A stretch of DNA of 45,588 nucleotides from Chloroflexota bacterium (GTDB lineage: Bacteria > Chloroflexota > Anaerolineae > Aggregatilineales > Phototrophicaceae): positions 1 through 45,588 of the forward strand of contig JAPPEU010000084.1 of the NCBI GenBank assembly GCA_028875245.1, in the 5' to 3' direction. A model generated the notes under the pieces. That model was not told the origin of the DNA and did no database searches. It saw only the letters and a list, made by a program, of their open reading frames with translations. The position numbers and the translations under genes were made by a program. This document shows, piece after piece, positions 8,914-17,737 of this stretch. The stretch's first letter is position 1, and each line of letters starts with the position of its first letter.

Positions 8914-10473
8914 CTACCCCCCACCCGTCATCAGCAGACCGAGCAGCTCGATATCCACGTCGACATTCTCCACCTCGCCCACGATACGCCCCTCATACAT
9001 CACCGCGATCCGGTCCGACAGCGCCCGAATCTCGTCCAGATCCTCGCTGATGAGCAAAATCGCCGTGCCTTTGTCGCGCTCCTGCAAGAGGCGCTGGTGA
9101 ATATACTCGGTCGCGCCGATATCGACGCCGCGCGTCGGCTGCGCCGCGATCAGCACACCCGGATCCCGCGATAGCTCCCGCGCCAGCACCAGCTTCTGGA
9201 TATTCCCGCCGCTCAAGCTCTTGACCAGCGTCTCCGTACTCGGCGTCTTGATCTCGTATAGCTCAATCGCCCGGCGGCAAAACTCGCGGATCTTGTAGAA
9301 GAGCATGAAAATCTTGCCGCGCGTGAACTTGGGATGCCCGTGATCTTGCAGCACATAATTCTCGGCGACGCTGAACTCCTTGATGACGCCGTCTTCCATG
9401 CGCTCTTCCGGGATATGCGACAAGCCGATGGCGTTCAGCGCCGAGGGATGGGCGTTGCTGACATCTTCGCCATCCACCGTGACGCTGCCGGCCGTCAACG
9501 GGCGCAAGCCGGTGATGCACTGCGCGAGTTCCTGCTGGCCGTTGCCGGAGACGCCGGCGATGCCGACAATCTCGCCGCCGCGCAGCCGCAGGGATACATC
9601 ATCCAGGCCGATCGTGCCGCGATTGCTCAACGCGCTCACGCCTTGCAAGATCAATCGATCATCGCGCGGGTTCGCCGCCTGCTTGTCATAATCCAGCAGC
9701 ACCGGCCGCCCGACCATCATCTCGGCCAGTTTGGGGCGGGTCGCCTCGCTGGTGGGGATGGAGTTGACGCGCCGGCCATCGCGCAATACCGTGACGCGCT
9801 GGCTGATTGCCAGCACCTCGTGCAGTTTATGCGAGATGAATACCAGCCCGTGCCCATCATCGGCCAGCTGCTTGAGGATGCGGAACAAGCCGTCCACCTC
9901 TTGCGGCGTGAGCACGGCGGTCGGCTCGTCGAGGATCAGCAGCGCCGCCCCCTTGTAAAGCGCGCGCAGGATCTCGACCCGCTGCTGCTCGCCGACGGCC
10001 AACTGCCAAATCGGCAAGGCCGGATCAACCTTCAGGTTGTAAATTTCCGAAAGTTCAAGCACGCGGCGGCTGACCACATCCAGATCAAGCCGCGCGCCGC
10101 GCGACGACTTCATACCCAGCGCGATATTCTCGGCCACGGTCAGCGATGGCACGAGCATGAAATGCTGATGAATCATGCCGATGCCGTGTCCAATGGCGTC
10201 CTGCGGGTTCCTGATGATCGCCTCGACGCCATTGAGGCGGATCTCCCCCTCGTCCGGTTGGTAGAGGCCGTAGAGCATCTTCATCAGCGTCGATTTGCCC
10301 GCGCCATTCTCGCCCAGCAGGGCGTGGATATCGCCGGCATTCACATCGAAATCGATGCTATCCGCCGCCAGCACGCCGGGGAAGCGCTTGACAATTCCGG
10401 TCATCTCCAGGCGGTCGATCCGCTCATGCCCGGTCGGCAGCAAGTCCGTCTTCTGCTTGACGCTTTCAGCCAT
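8914..10473 (-). CDS. Nucleoside/sugar ABC importer double ATPase (NupO/RbsA-like)
   Basis: This ATP-binding subunit of 519 aa has two fused nucleotide-binding domains, as in RbsA and the NupO/YufO group. Domain 1 has Walker [10 protein letters not shown], signature [10 protein letters not shown] and Walker [16 protein letters not shown]. Domain 2 has a degenerate Walker A ([10 protein letters not shown]), signature [15 protein letters not shown] and a Walker B variant [15 protein letters not shown], as usual in this family. The ATG at 10473 is preferred over the TTG at 10479. The subunit follows two BMP-family binding proteins and two BPD_transp_2 permeases, which points to nucleoside or purine-type uptake. 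It is separated from them by a hairpin terminator and repeats, so it may be transcribed at a lower level. Confidence 0.88.
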   Translation of the reverse strand: MAESVKQKTDLLPTGHERIDRLEMTGIVKRFPGVLAADSIDFDVNAGDIHALLGENGAGKSTLMKMLYGLYQPDEGEIRLNGVEAIIRNPQDAIGHGIGMIHQHFMLVPSLTVAENIALGMKSSRGARLDLDVVSRRVLELSEIYNLKVDPALPIWQLAVGEQQRVEILRALYKGAALLILDEPTAVLTPQEVDGLFRILKQLADDGHGLVFISHKLHEVLAISQRVTVLRDGRRVNSIPTSEATRPKLAEMMVGRPVLLDYDKQAANPRDDRLILQGVSALSNRGTIGLDDVSLRLRGGEIVGIAGVSGNGQQELAQCITGLRPLTAGSVTVDGEDVSNAHPSALNAIGLSHIPEERMEDGVIKEFSVAENYVLQDHGHPKFTRGKIFMLFYKIREFCRRAIELYEIKTPSTETLVKSLSGGNIQKLVLARELSRDPGVLIAAQPTRGVDIGATEYIHQRLLQERDKGTAILLISEDLDEIRALSDRIAVMYEGRIVGEVENVDVDIELLGLLMTGGG

Positions 10474-10773
10474 ATACAACTACCCTGTCCGCCAACACAA
10501 ATGCGCTATACTCGATTGCCGCGCATCACTGTTGCCTCGTTTCTTCCTTCTAGCGAACCTGCCAGATTCCATCTGCAATCATAGCGAAACCTGTAGGGGC
10601 GAGACTTGTCTCGCCCTTAGGCTCGCGCTATCGAATAGACGGGCGTTTCAGCGAAACGCCCCTACAGACTGCTATTGTGGCGGGTTCGTCATTTTGTGTG
10701 AGCCGAGCTGTAACTCGGACGGGGCTATGGTGAAAGAAGCCCCTCCATCTATACGGAGGGGTTGCTTTTATAC
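10474..10773. repeat. Repeat-packed gap inside the BMP transporter operon
   Basis: This 300-bp gap contains several dispersed repeats. A segment with AGATTCCATCTGCA (10558-10598) is shared with 30550-30590. A perfect 9-bp-stem hairpin GGGCGAGAC-TT-GTCTCGCCC lies at 10592-10617. A second, GGGCGTTTC-AGC-GAAACGCCC, lies at 10641-10667. A GTGTGAGCC-type repeat occupies 10676-10735. A terminator-like hairpin follows. There is no gene. Confidence 0.85.
10740..10770 (-). terminator. Hairpin after the second BMP gene
   Basis: A 7-bp stem CCCCTCC/GGAGGGG with an 8-nt loop lies 13 bp beyond the BMP stop codon. On the minus strand it is followed by CTTCTTTC, a weak T-rich tract. On the plus strand it is followed by TTGCTTTTA. 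It probably attenuates or ends transcription between the binding protein and the ATPase gene. Confidence 0.55.
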
Positions 10774-11661
10774 TCAGCCCGCAAACTCCATCACCAGGCC
10801 GCCGTTGGCCAGCGTTAATTTGTAGGCTTCGCCGCCCAACACGCCCATTTGGATGTGGTCAATCATGTCGGCCAGGATCACCTCCCACTTGTAAACCTGG
10901 AAGGCAACAGCGGAATCACCAGCGAGCTCAGCCTGGCTGGATTGGGTGCCGAACCAGCGCGCGCCGTTCTCACTGCCGACGGCGATCGCGCCAACCACCA
11001 TCTGCGCCGTGCCGGTCAAGATGTCGGCGCCATTGGCGATATGGGTCTCGGCCGCCTCGGTCGCCAGCGGGACGTCGCTGAAGGATTGGATGTACACGAC
11101 GTTGACCGTGGCATCCGGGTTGGAAGCGCCGACGCCGGCGACGAAGCCATCGACATAGAGCTTGGCATCGCCCACTTCAATTGGACCAACCACGCCGATG
11201 ACATTCGATTCCGTCATCAAACCCGCCATCACGCCGTTCACATAACCGCCTTCATCCGCGGCCGCTGTGTAGGCGAAAACGTTGTCCAGCCCAAAGGTAT
11301 TCTCGTCCGTGCCCCAGGCGAAGCTGACTTCGGGGAATTCCGCCGCCAGCTCTTCCACCACCGAGCCGAACTGCGAACCATGGGCGATCACAAGATTATA
11401 ATCGCCCGACGCCGCCCATTCGCGCAAAGCGACCGCCGCGTCGTCCACGATGAAGGTGCCATCCTGGAAATCGAACTGGAAGGCGTCTTCGCCCATGTCC
11501 GCCTGAATCGCCATCAAGCCGTCATAAATGCTCTGGCTGAATGCGAGGTCGTTGGTGGCGCTGGGCGCTACGGCGGCAACACGAAAGACGTCTTGCGCCA
11601 TCGTCGGCATCACCCCTGCGAAAAGGGCGACAATCAAGGTGAGCAGTAGAACTTTCTTCAT
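10774..11661 (-). CDS. BMP-family substrate-binding protein, short paralog
   Basis: This 295-aa periplasmic or surface binding protein belongs to the BMP/PnrA family (nucleoside-type ligands in characterised members). A signal peptide MKKVLLLTLIVALFAGVMPTMAQ is followed by the mature domain FRVAAVAPSATNDLAFSQS. AAGGAGAG precedes the ATG; an upstream in-frame TTG at 11679 is not needed. It is a tandem paralog of the next gene upstream, and most of the protein aligns without gaps. It ends at GGLVMEFAG, roughly 40 residues before its paralog, and a terminator follows at once. The missing C-terminal helix suggests truncation; the ligand site in the two main lobes appears retained. Confidence 0.82.
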   Translation of the reverse strand: MKKVLLLTLIVALFAGVMPTMAQDVFRVAAVAPSATNDLAFSQSIYDGLMAIQADMGEDAFQFDFQDGTFIVDDAAVALREWAASGDYNLVIAHGSQFGSVVEELAAEFPEVSFAWGTDENTFGLDNVFAYTAAADEGGYVNGVMAGLMTESNVIGVVGPIEVGDAKLYVDGFVAGVGASNPDATVNVVYIQSFSDVPLATEAAETHIANGADILTGTAQMVVGAIAVGSENGARWFGTQSSQAELAGDSAVAFQVYKWEVILADMIDHIQMGVLGGEAYKLTLANGGLVMEFAG

Positions 11662-11753
11662 GGCAAATCTCTCCTTCAATGGATCGTTGGCTTTAAACCG
11701 GGCGGTTTCGCCCGAGAATAAACAATTGCGCGTCCAGGCGGCCCGCCCTGACG

Positions 11754-12755
11754 CTACTCCCCGCTGTCTTCTTCCATCATGTCGGGTATCGGCACAATAT
11801 CGCCCGAGACGATGCCGGCGATCGTCTCATCCGCAATCGCCATCAGTTCGTCGCTGATTTCGAAGTCCTTGTCATATTCCATCACCAGCCCGCCGTTCTC
11901 GAGCGTCAGCTTATAATACTCGCCGCCCAATAGGCCTTCCTTGATGTTGCTGATCATGTCGAGCAAGAGGACCTCCCACTTGTAAATCTGAAAGGCGACG
12001 CCGATATCTTCGGACAGTTCATCCTGGCTGGCATCGGAACCGAACCATAGCACATCGTTCGCAACCGCCACCGCGATCGGGCCGACGACCATCTGCGCCG
12101 TGCCGGTCAAGATGTCGGCGCCGTTGGCAAGGTGGGTTTCCGCCGCCTCCGTCGCCAGCGGGACATCGCTGAAGGAGCCGATGAACACAATGTTGACTGC
12201 AATTTCTTCGTCAACAGAAGCGACCCCGTTGGCGAAACCGTCCGCATACAATTTGCCATCGCCGACTTCAATCGGGCCAACCAAGCCAACCACGCCCGTC
12301 TCGGTGAGGTGGGCCGCCAGGACGCCGTTGAAATACCCGCCTTCGTCCGAGGCGGCCGCATAGCTGTACACATTGTCCATGCCAAACGTGTCTTGCCGCG
12401 TTCCCCAGGCGAAGGACACATCGGTGAATTCAGCCGCCAGTTCCTCCACGATCGGGCCATATTGAGAGCCATGCGCGATCACCAACTGAAACTCGCCCGA
12501 CGCCGCCCAGTCACGCAAGGCCACCGCGGCGTCATCCACGATATAAGTACTGTCCTGAACGGTGAACTCGAAGGCCTCTTCTCCAAGCTCCTCTTGAATC
12601 GCCGCCAGCGCGTCATACATGCTCTGGCTGAAGGCGAGGTCATTCGTTGCGCTCGGCATCAATGCCGCGATGCGAAATACGTCCTCCTGCGCCAGCGACA
12701 CCAGGCCCGCCGCAACAAAAACAAACAATACGCCGATTGCCAAAATCTTCTTCAT
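11754..12755 (-). CDS. BMP-family substrate-binding protein
   Basis: This 333-aa BMP/PnrA-family binding protein is the full-length member of the tandem pair. Signal peptide MKKILAIGVLFVFVAAGLVSLAQ; there is no lipobox cysteine. GGGAGAGG lies 5 nt before the ATG at 12755, so the longer reading to 12818 is rejected. Family features seen are IAALMPSATNDLAFSQS, AIHGSQ-like VIAHGSQYG, VSFAWGTRQ, DEGGYFNGVLAA and VGPIEVGDGKLYADGF. The C-terminal acidic tail ends EEDSGE. It lies between the permease genes and the short paralog. The ligand is inferred to be nucleoside-like from the family only. Confidence 0.87.
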   Translation of the reverse strand: MKKILAIGVLFVFVAAGLVSLAQEDVFRIAALMPSATNDLAFSQSMYDALAAIQEELGEEAFEFTVQDSTYIVDDAAVALRDWAASGEFQLVIAHGSQYGPIVEELAAEFTDVSFAWGTRQDTFGMDNVYSYAAASDEGGYFNGVLAAHLTETGVVGLVGPIEVGDGKLYADGFANGVASVDEEIAVNIVFIGSFSDVPLATEAAETHLANGADILTGTAQMVVGPIAVAVANDVLWFGSDASQDELSEDIGVAFQIYKWEVLLLDMISNIKEGLLGGEYYKLTLENGGLVMEYDKDFEISDELMAIADETIAGIVSGDIVPIPDMMEEDSGE

Positions 12756-12859
12756 GATCCCTCTCCCAGCCCTTGCAAAAATGACAATTTCAAACTCCAT
12801 CACAACTTCTCTAGTCAAACCAAGACTCTGTGCCCTCTTTGTCCTCTGTGGTGAAAAAC
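12756..12859. repeat. CTCTGTG-type repeat upstream of the BMP genes
   Basis: Positions 12828-12858 hold 'ctctgtgccctctttgtcct' followed by CTGTGGTGAAAA, a copy of the dispersed CTCTGTG repeat. It separates the permease genes from the binding-protein genes in the operon. Nothing else is seen. Confidence 0.7.
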
Positions 12860-13810
12860 CTACTCCCCGCGCTCGTAGGGCTTCGTCAGGGCGGTCGGCT
12901 GCTCATGCCGCTTGGTGGCGAAAACCAGCGCGATGATCGTGATCACATAAGGCGCCATCACCGCGAACTCGGATGGAATATCCGCCCCGATCACCTTGAT
13001 CTGCAATTGCAGCGCGTTGACAAAACTGAACAGCATCGCCCCCGCCGCCACTGTCCAGGGCCGCCAGCCACCGAAGTATACCAGAGCGACGGCGATGAAG
13101 CCCTGCCCGGCTGTGAGATTCTGCTGGAACAGATTGATCAGCGCGATCGAAAGCGACGCCCCCGCCAGCCCCGCCAGCATGCCGCCGATTGTCGTCGTCG
13201 CATAACGCACCCGCGCCACGCTCACGCCCATCGCATCGGCCGCCTCCGGGTTCTGCCCCACCGCCCGGATCATCAAACCGAAAGTCGTGCTGTTCAGCAC
13301 ATAAGCCGAAATCGGCACCAGCGCGAAGGCGACATAAACGAGCAGATTGTGGTGGAAAAAAATCTCGCCAACGATCGGCAGATCGGTCAACAGCGGGAAC
13401 TCAATCCGCGGGAATCCATTGACCGATTTCGGCGTGCCTACCCACTGCTGGAACAGCAGCTCGCTGAGCCCCAGGCCGAAGAGATAAACGCCGATGCCGC
13501 TGATGCCTTGTTTCGCTTTCAGCGTGACGCTGACGAAAGCCATCGCCAAGCCCATCAGAGCGCCAACGACAAGGGCGACGGCGACGCCGAGCAGCAGACT
13601 GGCCGGCTCGCTCAGTGTCTCGCCCTGCTGCGCCAGATGCACCGCGTAGAAGCCGGTGAAGGCGCCCATCAGCATCATGCCGTCGACGCCCAAATTGAGC
13701 ACGCCGCTGCGCTGGGCGAAGGTCTCGCCCAAAGCGGCGAAGATATAAGGCGTCGCCAGCCGGATGGCCGAGGCGAAGACGCTGGCGGTCAGAATCTCAT
13801 CCAGGCCCAT
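12860..13810 (-). CDS. Nucleoside-type ABC permease (BPD_transp_2), second subunit
   Basis: This 316-aa inner-membrane permease is of the branched-chain amino acid/ribose/nucleoside superfamily. It has many hydrophobic segments and the family signatures GVLNLGVDGMMLMGAFTGF and IRAVGQNPEAADAMGVSVARVR. It corresponds to NupQ-type subunits. Its start codon shares one base with the stop of the upstream permease (TGATG), so the two are translationally coupled. With the longer partner it should form the heterodimeric channel. Confidence 0.88.
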   Translation of the reverse strand: MGLDEILTASVFASAIRLATPYIFAALGETFAQRSGVLNLGVDGMMLMGAFTGFYAVHLAQQGETLSEPASLLLGVAVALVVGALMGLAMAFVSVTLKAKQGISGIGVYLFGLGLSELLFQQWVGTPKSVNGFPRIEFPLLTDLPIVGEIFFHHNLLVYVAFALVPISAYVLNSTTFGLMIRAVGQNPEAADAMGVSVARVRYATTTIGGMLAGLAGASLSIALINLFQQNLTAGQGFIAVALVYFGGWRPWTVAAGAMLFSFVNALQLQIKVIGADIPSEFAVMAPYVITIIALVFATKRHEQPTALTKPYERGE

Positions 13811-15123
13811 CAGCCCGTCTCCTCCGCCTCATCCAAACCCTCGGGGGTCTCTTGCAGGCTCACACGCCGTTTGCTCCGCTGAATGATGAAAATCTCACTG
13901 CTGACGACGAAGACGACGATCAAGCCATTAACCGCCGTGATCAGCGACGCCGGCACACCTAATTCGCGCTGCATCTTCTGCGCGCCGACCAGCAGCCCGC
14001 CGAAAAACGCGGCCGCCGGTATCGCCCCAAGCGGATTTAGCCCGCCAAACAGCGCCGCCACAATGCCGTTGAAGCCGGCCGCCCCGGTGAAACCGGCCGG
14101 CGAGCCGTCCGTCTGCAGGCGATACTGCAATCCCAAGACCTGCACCACGCCGGCCAATCCGGCGAAGCCGCCCGCCAAAAACATCGAGAACATCATCTGC
14201 CGTCTGACATTGATGCCGGCGTAACTGGAGGCCCGCTGATTCTCGCCCACCGCCCGTATACGATAGCCCCAGGAAGTGCGCCAAAGAAAAATATAGATGA
14301 CCACCGCCAGGGCAATCGCGATGATCAAACCCCAGTGCAAACGCGTTCGGTCGAATAAATGTGGATCGCCGATGGGCAGCGAAAGCCGTGGCAATTGCGC
14401 CGCCGTGACCAGCCTGGCCGTCTTGGGTATGTTGTTGAAGCCCGCTTCCGCCGGGTCCAGCAGGATCCCGTTCAGCAAAAAATTCATCATCTGCACAGCG
14501 ATCTGATTGAGCATGATCGTGCTTAAAATTTCGTTCACGTCAAAATAAGCTTTGAGGAAACCGGCCAGCCCGCCATAAAGCGCGCCGGCGAGGAAGCCGC
14601 CGACGAGGGAACAAGCCACGATGAATACATCAAAGGCGCCTCGTTCCTTGGCCAGCTCGGGCGGGATGCGCATCTCGCCCATGACCAGCGCGATGGTCAC
14701 GCCCGCCAGCGCGCCCACGATCATCTGCCCTTCGCCGCCGATGTTGATCATGCCGCCGCGAAACGCGATTGTGATGCCGATGCCGACAAAGAGAATCGGC
14801 GTCGCTTTCACCAACGTCTCCGCCGTCGCATTCTCCGACCCGACCGCGCCCTTCAGCATGAAGTCATAGGCTTCCAGGGGGTTCGCATTGAGGGCGAGCA
14901 AAAGCACGGAAGCGACAAGGAGCGCCAAAAGCAAGGCGATGAGCACCGGCGCGAAATCAATCAGCCGATTTAGACGACCCGCCAGCGCCAACTGTGAATT
15001 GCCGGAAGCCTTGTTCAAAGAATCAACATCCTTAAGCGACAACGATGAAGACTGTGAATCATTATAGGTTAGGCCTCCCACTAAGCCAAAATTGCCTGCG
15101 CCTGCCGCCTCGTAGTATGCCAA
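13810..15123 (-). CDS. Nucleoside-type ABC permease (BPD_transp_2), first subunit
   Basis: This 437-aa permease corresponds to NupP-type subunits. It has a soluble N-terminal stretch of about 50 residues, a first transmembrane helix around 54-76, and the family signatures GGMINIGGEGQMIVGALAG and IRAVGENQRASSYAGINVRR. It heads the operon. The start is uncertain. The open frame begins with a TTG at 15123 without a good ribosome site. Internal TTG or GTG codons before the first helix are also possible, one preceded by AAGGA. No ATG is available before the first helix. It is divergent from glgX across a 241-bp repeat-containing gap. Confidence 0.85.
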   Translation of the reverse strand: MAYYEAAGAGNFGLVGGLTYNDSQSSSLSLKDVDSLNKASGNSQLALAGRLNRLIDFAPVLIALLLALLVASVLLLALNANPLEAYDFMLKGAVGSENATAETLVKATPILFVGIGITIAFRGGMINIGGEGQMIVGALAGVTIALVMGEMRIPPELAKERGAFDVFIVACSLVGGFLAGALYGGLAGFLKAYFDVNEILSTIMLNQIAVQMMNFLLNGILLDPAEAGFNNIPKTARLVTAAQLPRLSLPIGDPHLFDRTRLHWGLIIAIALAVVIYIFLWRTSWGYRIRAVGENQRASSYAGINVRRQMMFSMFLAGGFAGLAGVVQVLGLQYRLQTDGSPAGFTGAAGFNGIVAALFGGLNPLGAIPAAAFFGGLLVGAQKMQRELGVPASLITAVNGLIVVFVVSSEIFIIQRSKRRVSLQETPEGLDEAEETG

Positions 15124-15364
15124 GTTTTCATCGCTAATTCAACTTCCCAACAGCCGGGGAGCGGATTTCGCAAAAAACAATCATCAAAGGGACGACCTCC
15201 CATAAGCGCGCGTACGGGCGAGCCGGCGGCTCGTCCGCTCCGAGTGTTCTGCGCCTCTCCTTTTGTGCGGGTTCGTTATTTTGTGTGAGCCGGGCTGTTA
15301 CTCGCGAGCGGCTGCGGCAAAATGTATCTTTGTGTCTTTGATGTTCATCAAATACAATGGCGCT
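15124..15364. repeat. Divergent region with palindrome and GTGTGAGCC repeat
   Basis: A palindrome GGGCGAGCC-GGC-GGCTCGTCC lies at 15213-15236. The third copy of the TTTTGTGTGAGCC repeat is at 15264-15322 and runs into 'ggctgcggcaaaatg'. Promoters for both divergent genes must lie in or beside these repeats, but I cannot assign them. Confidence 0.7.
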
Positions 15365-17458
15365 ATGACTTCCCTTCCGAGTTACGAGCTCGGCAATTTC
15401 AAGTTTCGAGCCGGCAAACCCCGCCCCTTTGGCGCGACCATCACCCCCGACGGCATCAACTTCTCCATCTTCTCCTGCTACGCCACCTCCTGCAGTCTGG
15501 TCCTCTTTGAGCGGGGCGCGGAAACGCCGCTGGTGGAGATCCCTTTTCTTGAATCCTTCCGCACCGGCGATGTCTACGCCATGACCGTGCTGGATTTGGA
15601 CCCGAACGCGATCGAATACGGCTTCCGGCTTGACGGCCCCTTTGAGCCGGCCGACGGCCATCGCTTCAACGCCCAGCGCATTTTGCTGGATCCTTATGCC
15701 AAGTCAATCGGCGGGCTGGATAAGTGGGCTGAGCCAGGCGGCAGTGAGGGCATCTTTCCCTACCGCGCTCGCCCCTATGTGGACGACTTTGATTGGGAGG
15801 GCGACCGGCAGCTCAACATTCCGCTGGAAGATATCGTCATTTACGAAATGCACGCGCGCGGCTTCACCGCCCATGCCTCGTCCGCGGTCAAAGCGCCCGG
15901 CTCCTTCGCCGCCATCATCGAGAAAATCCCTTACCTCAAACGGCTTGGCGTCAACTGCATCGAGCTGATGCCGGTCTTCGAATTTGACGAACTGGACAAT
16001 GACCTCAAGAATCCCGAAACCGGCGAACAGCTGCGGAATTTCTGGGGATACAATCCCGTTGGATTCTTCGCGCCCAAAGCCGGTTACGCCGCCAGCGCCG
16101 ATGCCCCGCGCGAGCTGAAATCGCTGGTGAAAGCCTGCCATCAAGCGGGCATCGAAGTCTGGTTGGATGTGGTTTTCAATCACACCGCCGAAGGCAACGA
16201 GAACGGACCGACCATCTCCTACCGCGGGATCGACAACAGCATCTATTACCTGTTGAAGCCGGATGGCAGTTATTACAACTTCAGCGGCGTCGGCAATACC
16301 GTCAATTGCAATCATCCCGTCGTGCGCGTCGTCTTGCTCGATTGCCTGCGCTACTGGGTCAGCGAATACCATATTGACGGCTTCCGCTTTGATCTGGCTT
16401 CGAGCATGGGGCGGGATCCCGAGGGCCTGCCCGATCCGGACCCGCCTTTGCTGGAAGTATTGGCTTATGATCCGCTGCTGGCGAATACGAAACTGATCGC
16501 CGAAGCCTGGGATGCCGGCGGTTTGTATCAGGTGGGCAGCTTCCCGGCTTACGGTCGCTGGGCTGAGTGGAACGGCCGCTACCGCGATGATCTGCGCCGC
16601 TTCGTCAAAGGCGATGCCGGCATGGTTGGCGCGATGGCAGCGCGGATTCAAGGCTCGCCAGATATTTATGGCGAGCGCGGACCCTGCGCCTCGGTCAACT
16701 TCGTCACCGCCCATGACGGCTTCACCCTGCGCGATCTGGTTTCTTTCAACCACAAGCACAACCTCGCCAATGGCGAAGACAACCGCGACGGCATGGACGA
16801 AAACCTCAGCTGGAATTGCGGCGGCGAAGGCCCCTCCGCCGATGCTGAAGTCAGGAGCCTGCGCGAGCGGCAAATGAAGAACTTCCTCAGCATACTCCTG
16901 CTCAGCCAGGGTGTGCCCATGCTGCTGATGGGCGACGAAATCGGCCACAGCAAAGGCGGCAACAATAACAGCTACTGCCACGACGATGAGATGAATTACT
17001 TCGATTGGGGCGCGCTCGGGGCGAATGCGGCGCTGTTTCGCTTTACACAGCATCTGATCCAAATCCGCCAGGCGCATCCGGTCCTGCGCCGCCACGCTTA
17101 TCTGAAGCATCTGCCCGCGGACGCGCTGAATTTCTGCGAAAGCATCTCCTTCCATGGCCGCGAGCCCTGGGCCCCCGATTGGTCGGACGAGAGCCGTCAG
17201 CTGGCAGTGATGCTTTGCGGCGCCAACCCCGCCGATGACGAGGCCGCCGGTATCTTGTATCTGATCATGAACGCCTACTGGGAGACGGCCAATTTTGGCT
17301 TGCCAAGGCTGCCGCAGCGCTTGACCTGGCATGTCGCCGTCAACACCAGCATGAGCCCGCCGCATGACAGCTACCCGCCCGGGCAGGCGATGCCGCTGGA
17401 AGATCAGGACCTGATGATTGTCGGCGCCCGCTCGGTTGTCCTCCTGGCGGCAGGATGA
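15365..17458 (+). CDS. glgX: Glycogen debranching enzyme / isoamylase
   Basis: This 697-aa GH13 enzyme hydrolyses alpha-1,6 branch points of glycogen or limit dextrins. An N-terminal CBM48-like domain (about 12-110) precedes the catalytic barrel. Nucleophile Asp lies in DGFRFDLAS (about 342), the acid/base Glu in LIAEAWDAGG (about 379) and the transition-state Asp in VTAHDGFTLRD (about 449). NFWGYNPVGFFAP and the MGDEIGHSKGGNNNSYCHD region are typical of GlgX/TreX. The ATG at 15365 gives the family length; the longer open frame to 15263 is repeat DNA. No other glycogen genes are in the window. Confidence 0.93.
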   Translation: MTSLPSYELGNFKFRAGKPRPFGATITPDGINFSIFSCYATSCSLVLFERGAETPLVEIPFLESFRTGDVYAMTVLDLDPNAIEYGFRLDGPFEPADGHRFNAQRILLDPYAKSIGGLDKWAEPGGSEGIFPYRARPYVDDFDWEGDRQLNIPLEDIVIYEMHARGFTAHASSAVKAPGSFAAIIEKIPYLKRLGVNCIELMPVFEFDELDNDLKNPETGEQLRNFWGYNPVGFFAPKAGYAASADAPRELKSLVKACHQAGIEVWLDVVFNHTAEGNENGPTISYRGIDNSIYYLLKPDGSYYNFSGVGNTVNCNHPVVRVVLLDCLRYWVSEYHIDGFRFDLASSMGRDPEGLPDPDPPLLEVLAYDPLLANTKLIAEAWDAGGLYQVGSFPAYGRWAEWNGRYRDDLRRFVKGDAGMVGAMAARIQGSPDIYGERGPCASVNFVTAHDGFTLRDLVSFNHKHNLANGEDNRDGMDENLSWNCGGEGPSADAEVRSLRERQMKNFLSILLLSQGVPMLLMGDEIGHSKGGNNNSYCHDDEMNYFDWGALGANAALFRFTQHLIQIRQAHPVLRRHAYLKHLPADALNFCESISFHGREPWAPDWSDESRQLAVMLCGANPADDEAAGILYLIMNAYWETANFGLPRLPQRLTWHVAVNTSMSPPHDSYPPGQAMPLEDQDLMIVGARSVVLLAAG

Positions 17459-17737
17459 GCGAACTTCTTTTTTCGGTAGAACCAGTAAGTCGCGCAACAA
17501 GAATTAACTACAGAGAACGCGGAGAGCGCGGAGAGAGCCAAATAAGGTGTTTCAGTTTTCGGGACCACTACAACCCCACCCCCGGCCCCTCCCCGACGAG
17601 TCAGGGAGGGGAGCGAAACGCGCCGAGATGCAAGGTGTTTTGCGTGGGCGGCGGCATTGTCGCGCGTGTGTCTACAGTTCGCAAAATAGCTGGATTTCAA
17701 TTACTTGCTTGGAGCTATTTCCGTGCTTCTATGGTGA
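17459..17737. repeat. Composite repeat block upstream of the acyl-CoA ligase
   Basis: The modules in order are: 'actacagagaacgcggagag' with 'gagagccaaataagg' (from 17507), the 110-bp repeat at 17571-17680, TGGATTTCAATTACTTGCTT, and a 'tgcttctatggtgaatg' end. The order matches the block at 30756-31010 read on the other strand and in part 98-247. There is no gene; the open frame through it is a repeat artefact. Confidence 0.85.
17571..17680 (+). repeat. 110-bp repeat, copy 1 (GACGAGTCAGG core)
   Basis: This starts CAACCCCACCCCCGG, contains CTCCCCGACGAGTCAGGGAG and ends GTGTCTACAGTTC. It matches the reverse complement of 30756-30865 at 109 of 110 positions by eye; the one difference is AGGGAGG against AGAGAGG. 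Its CCCCGACGAGTCAGGG hairpin core also occurs in both insertions inside the molybdoenzyme gene. Confidence 0.92.

Noticed and set aside
12830..13882. 350-aa plus-strand open frame opposite the second BMP-system permease
   Set aside because: It is very rich in Arg, Gln and His and mirrors a hydrophobic permease on the other strand.
15704..17500. 598-aa minus-strand open frame opposite glgX
   Set aside because: It covers the catalytic region of glgX on the other strand and shows no recognisable motif.
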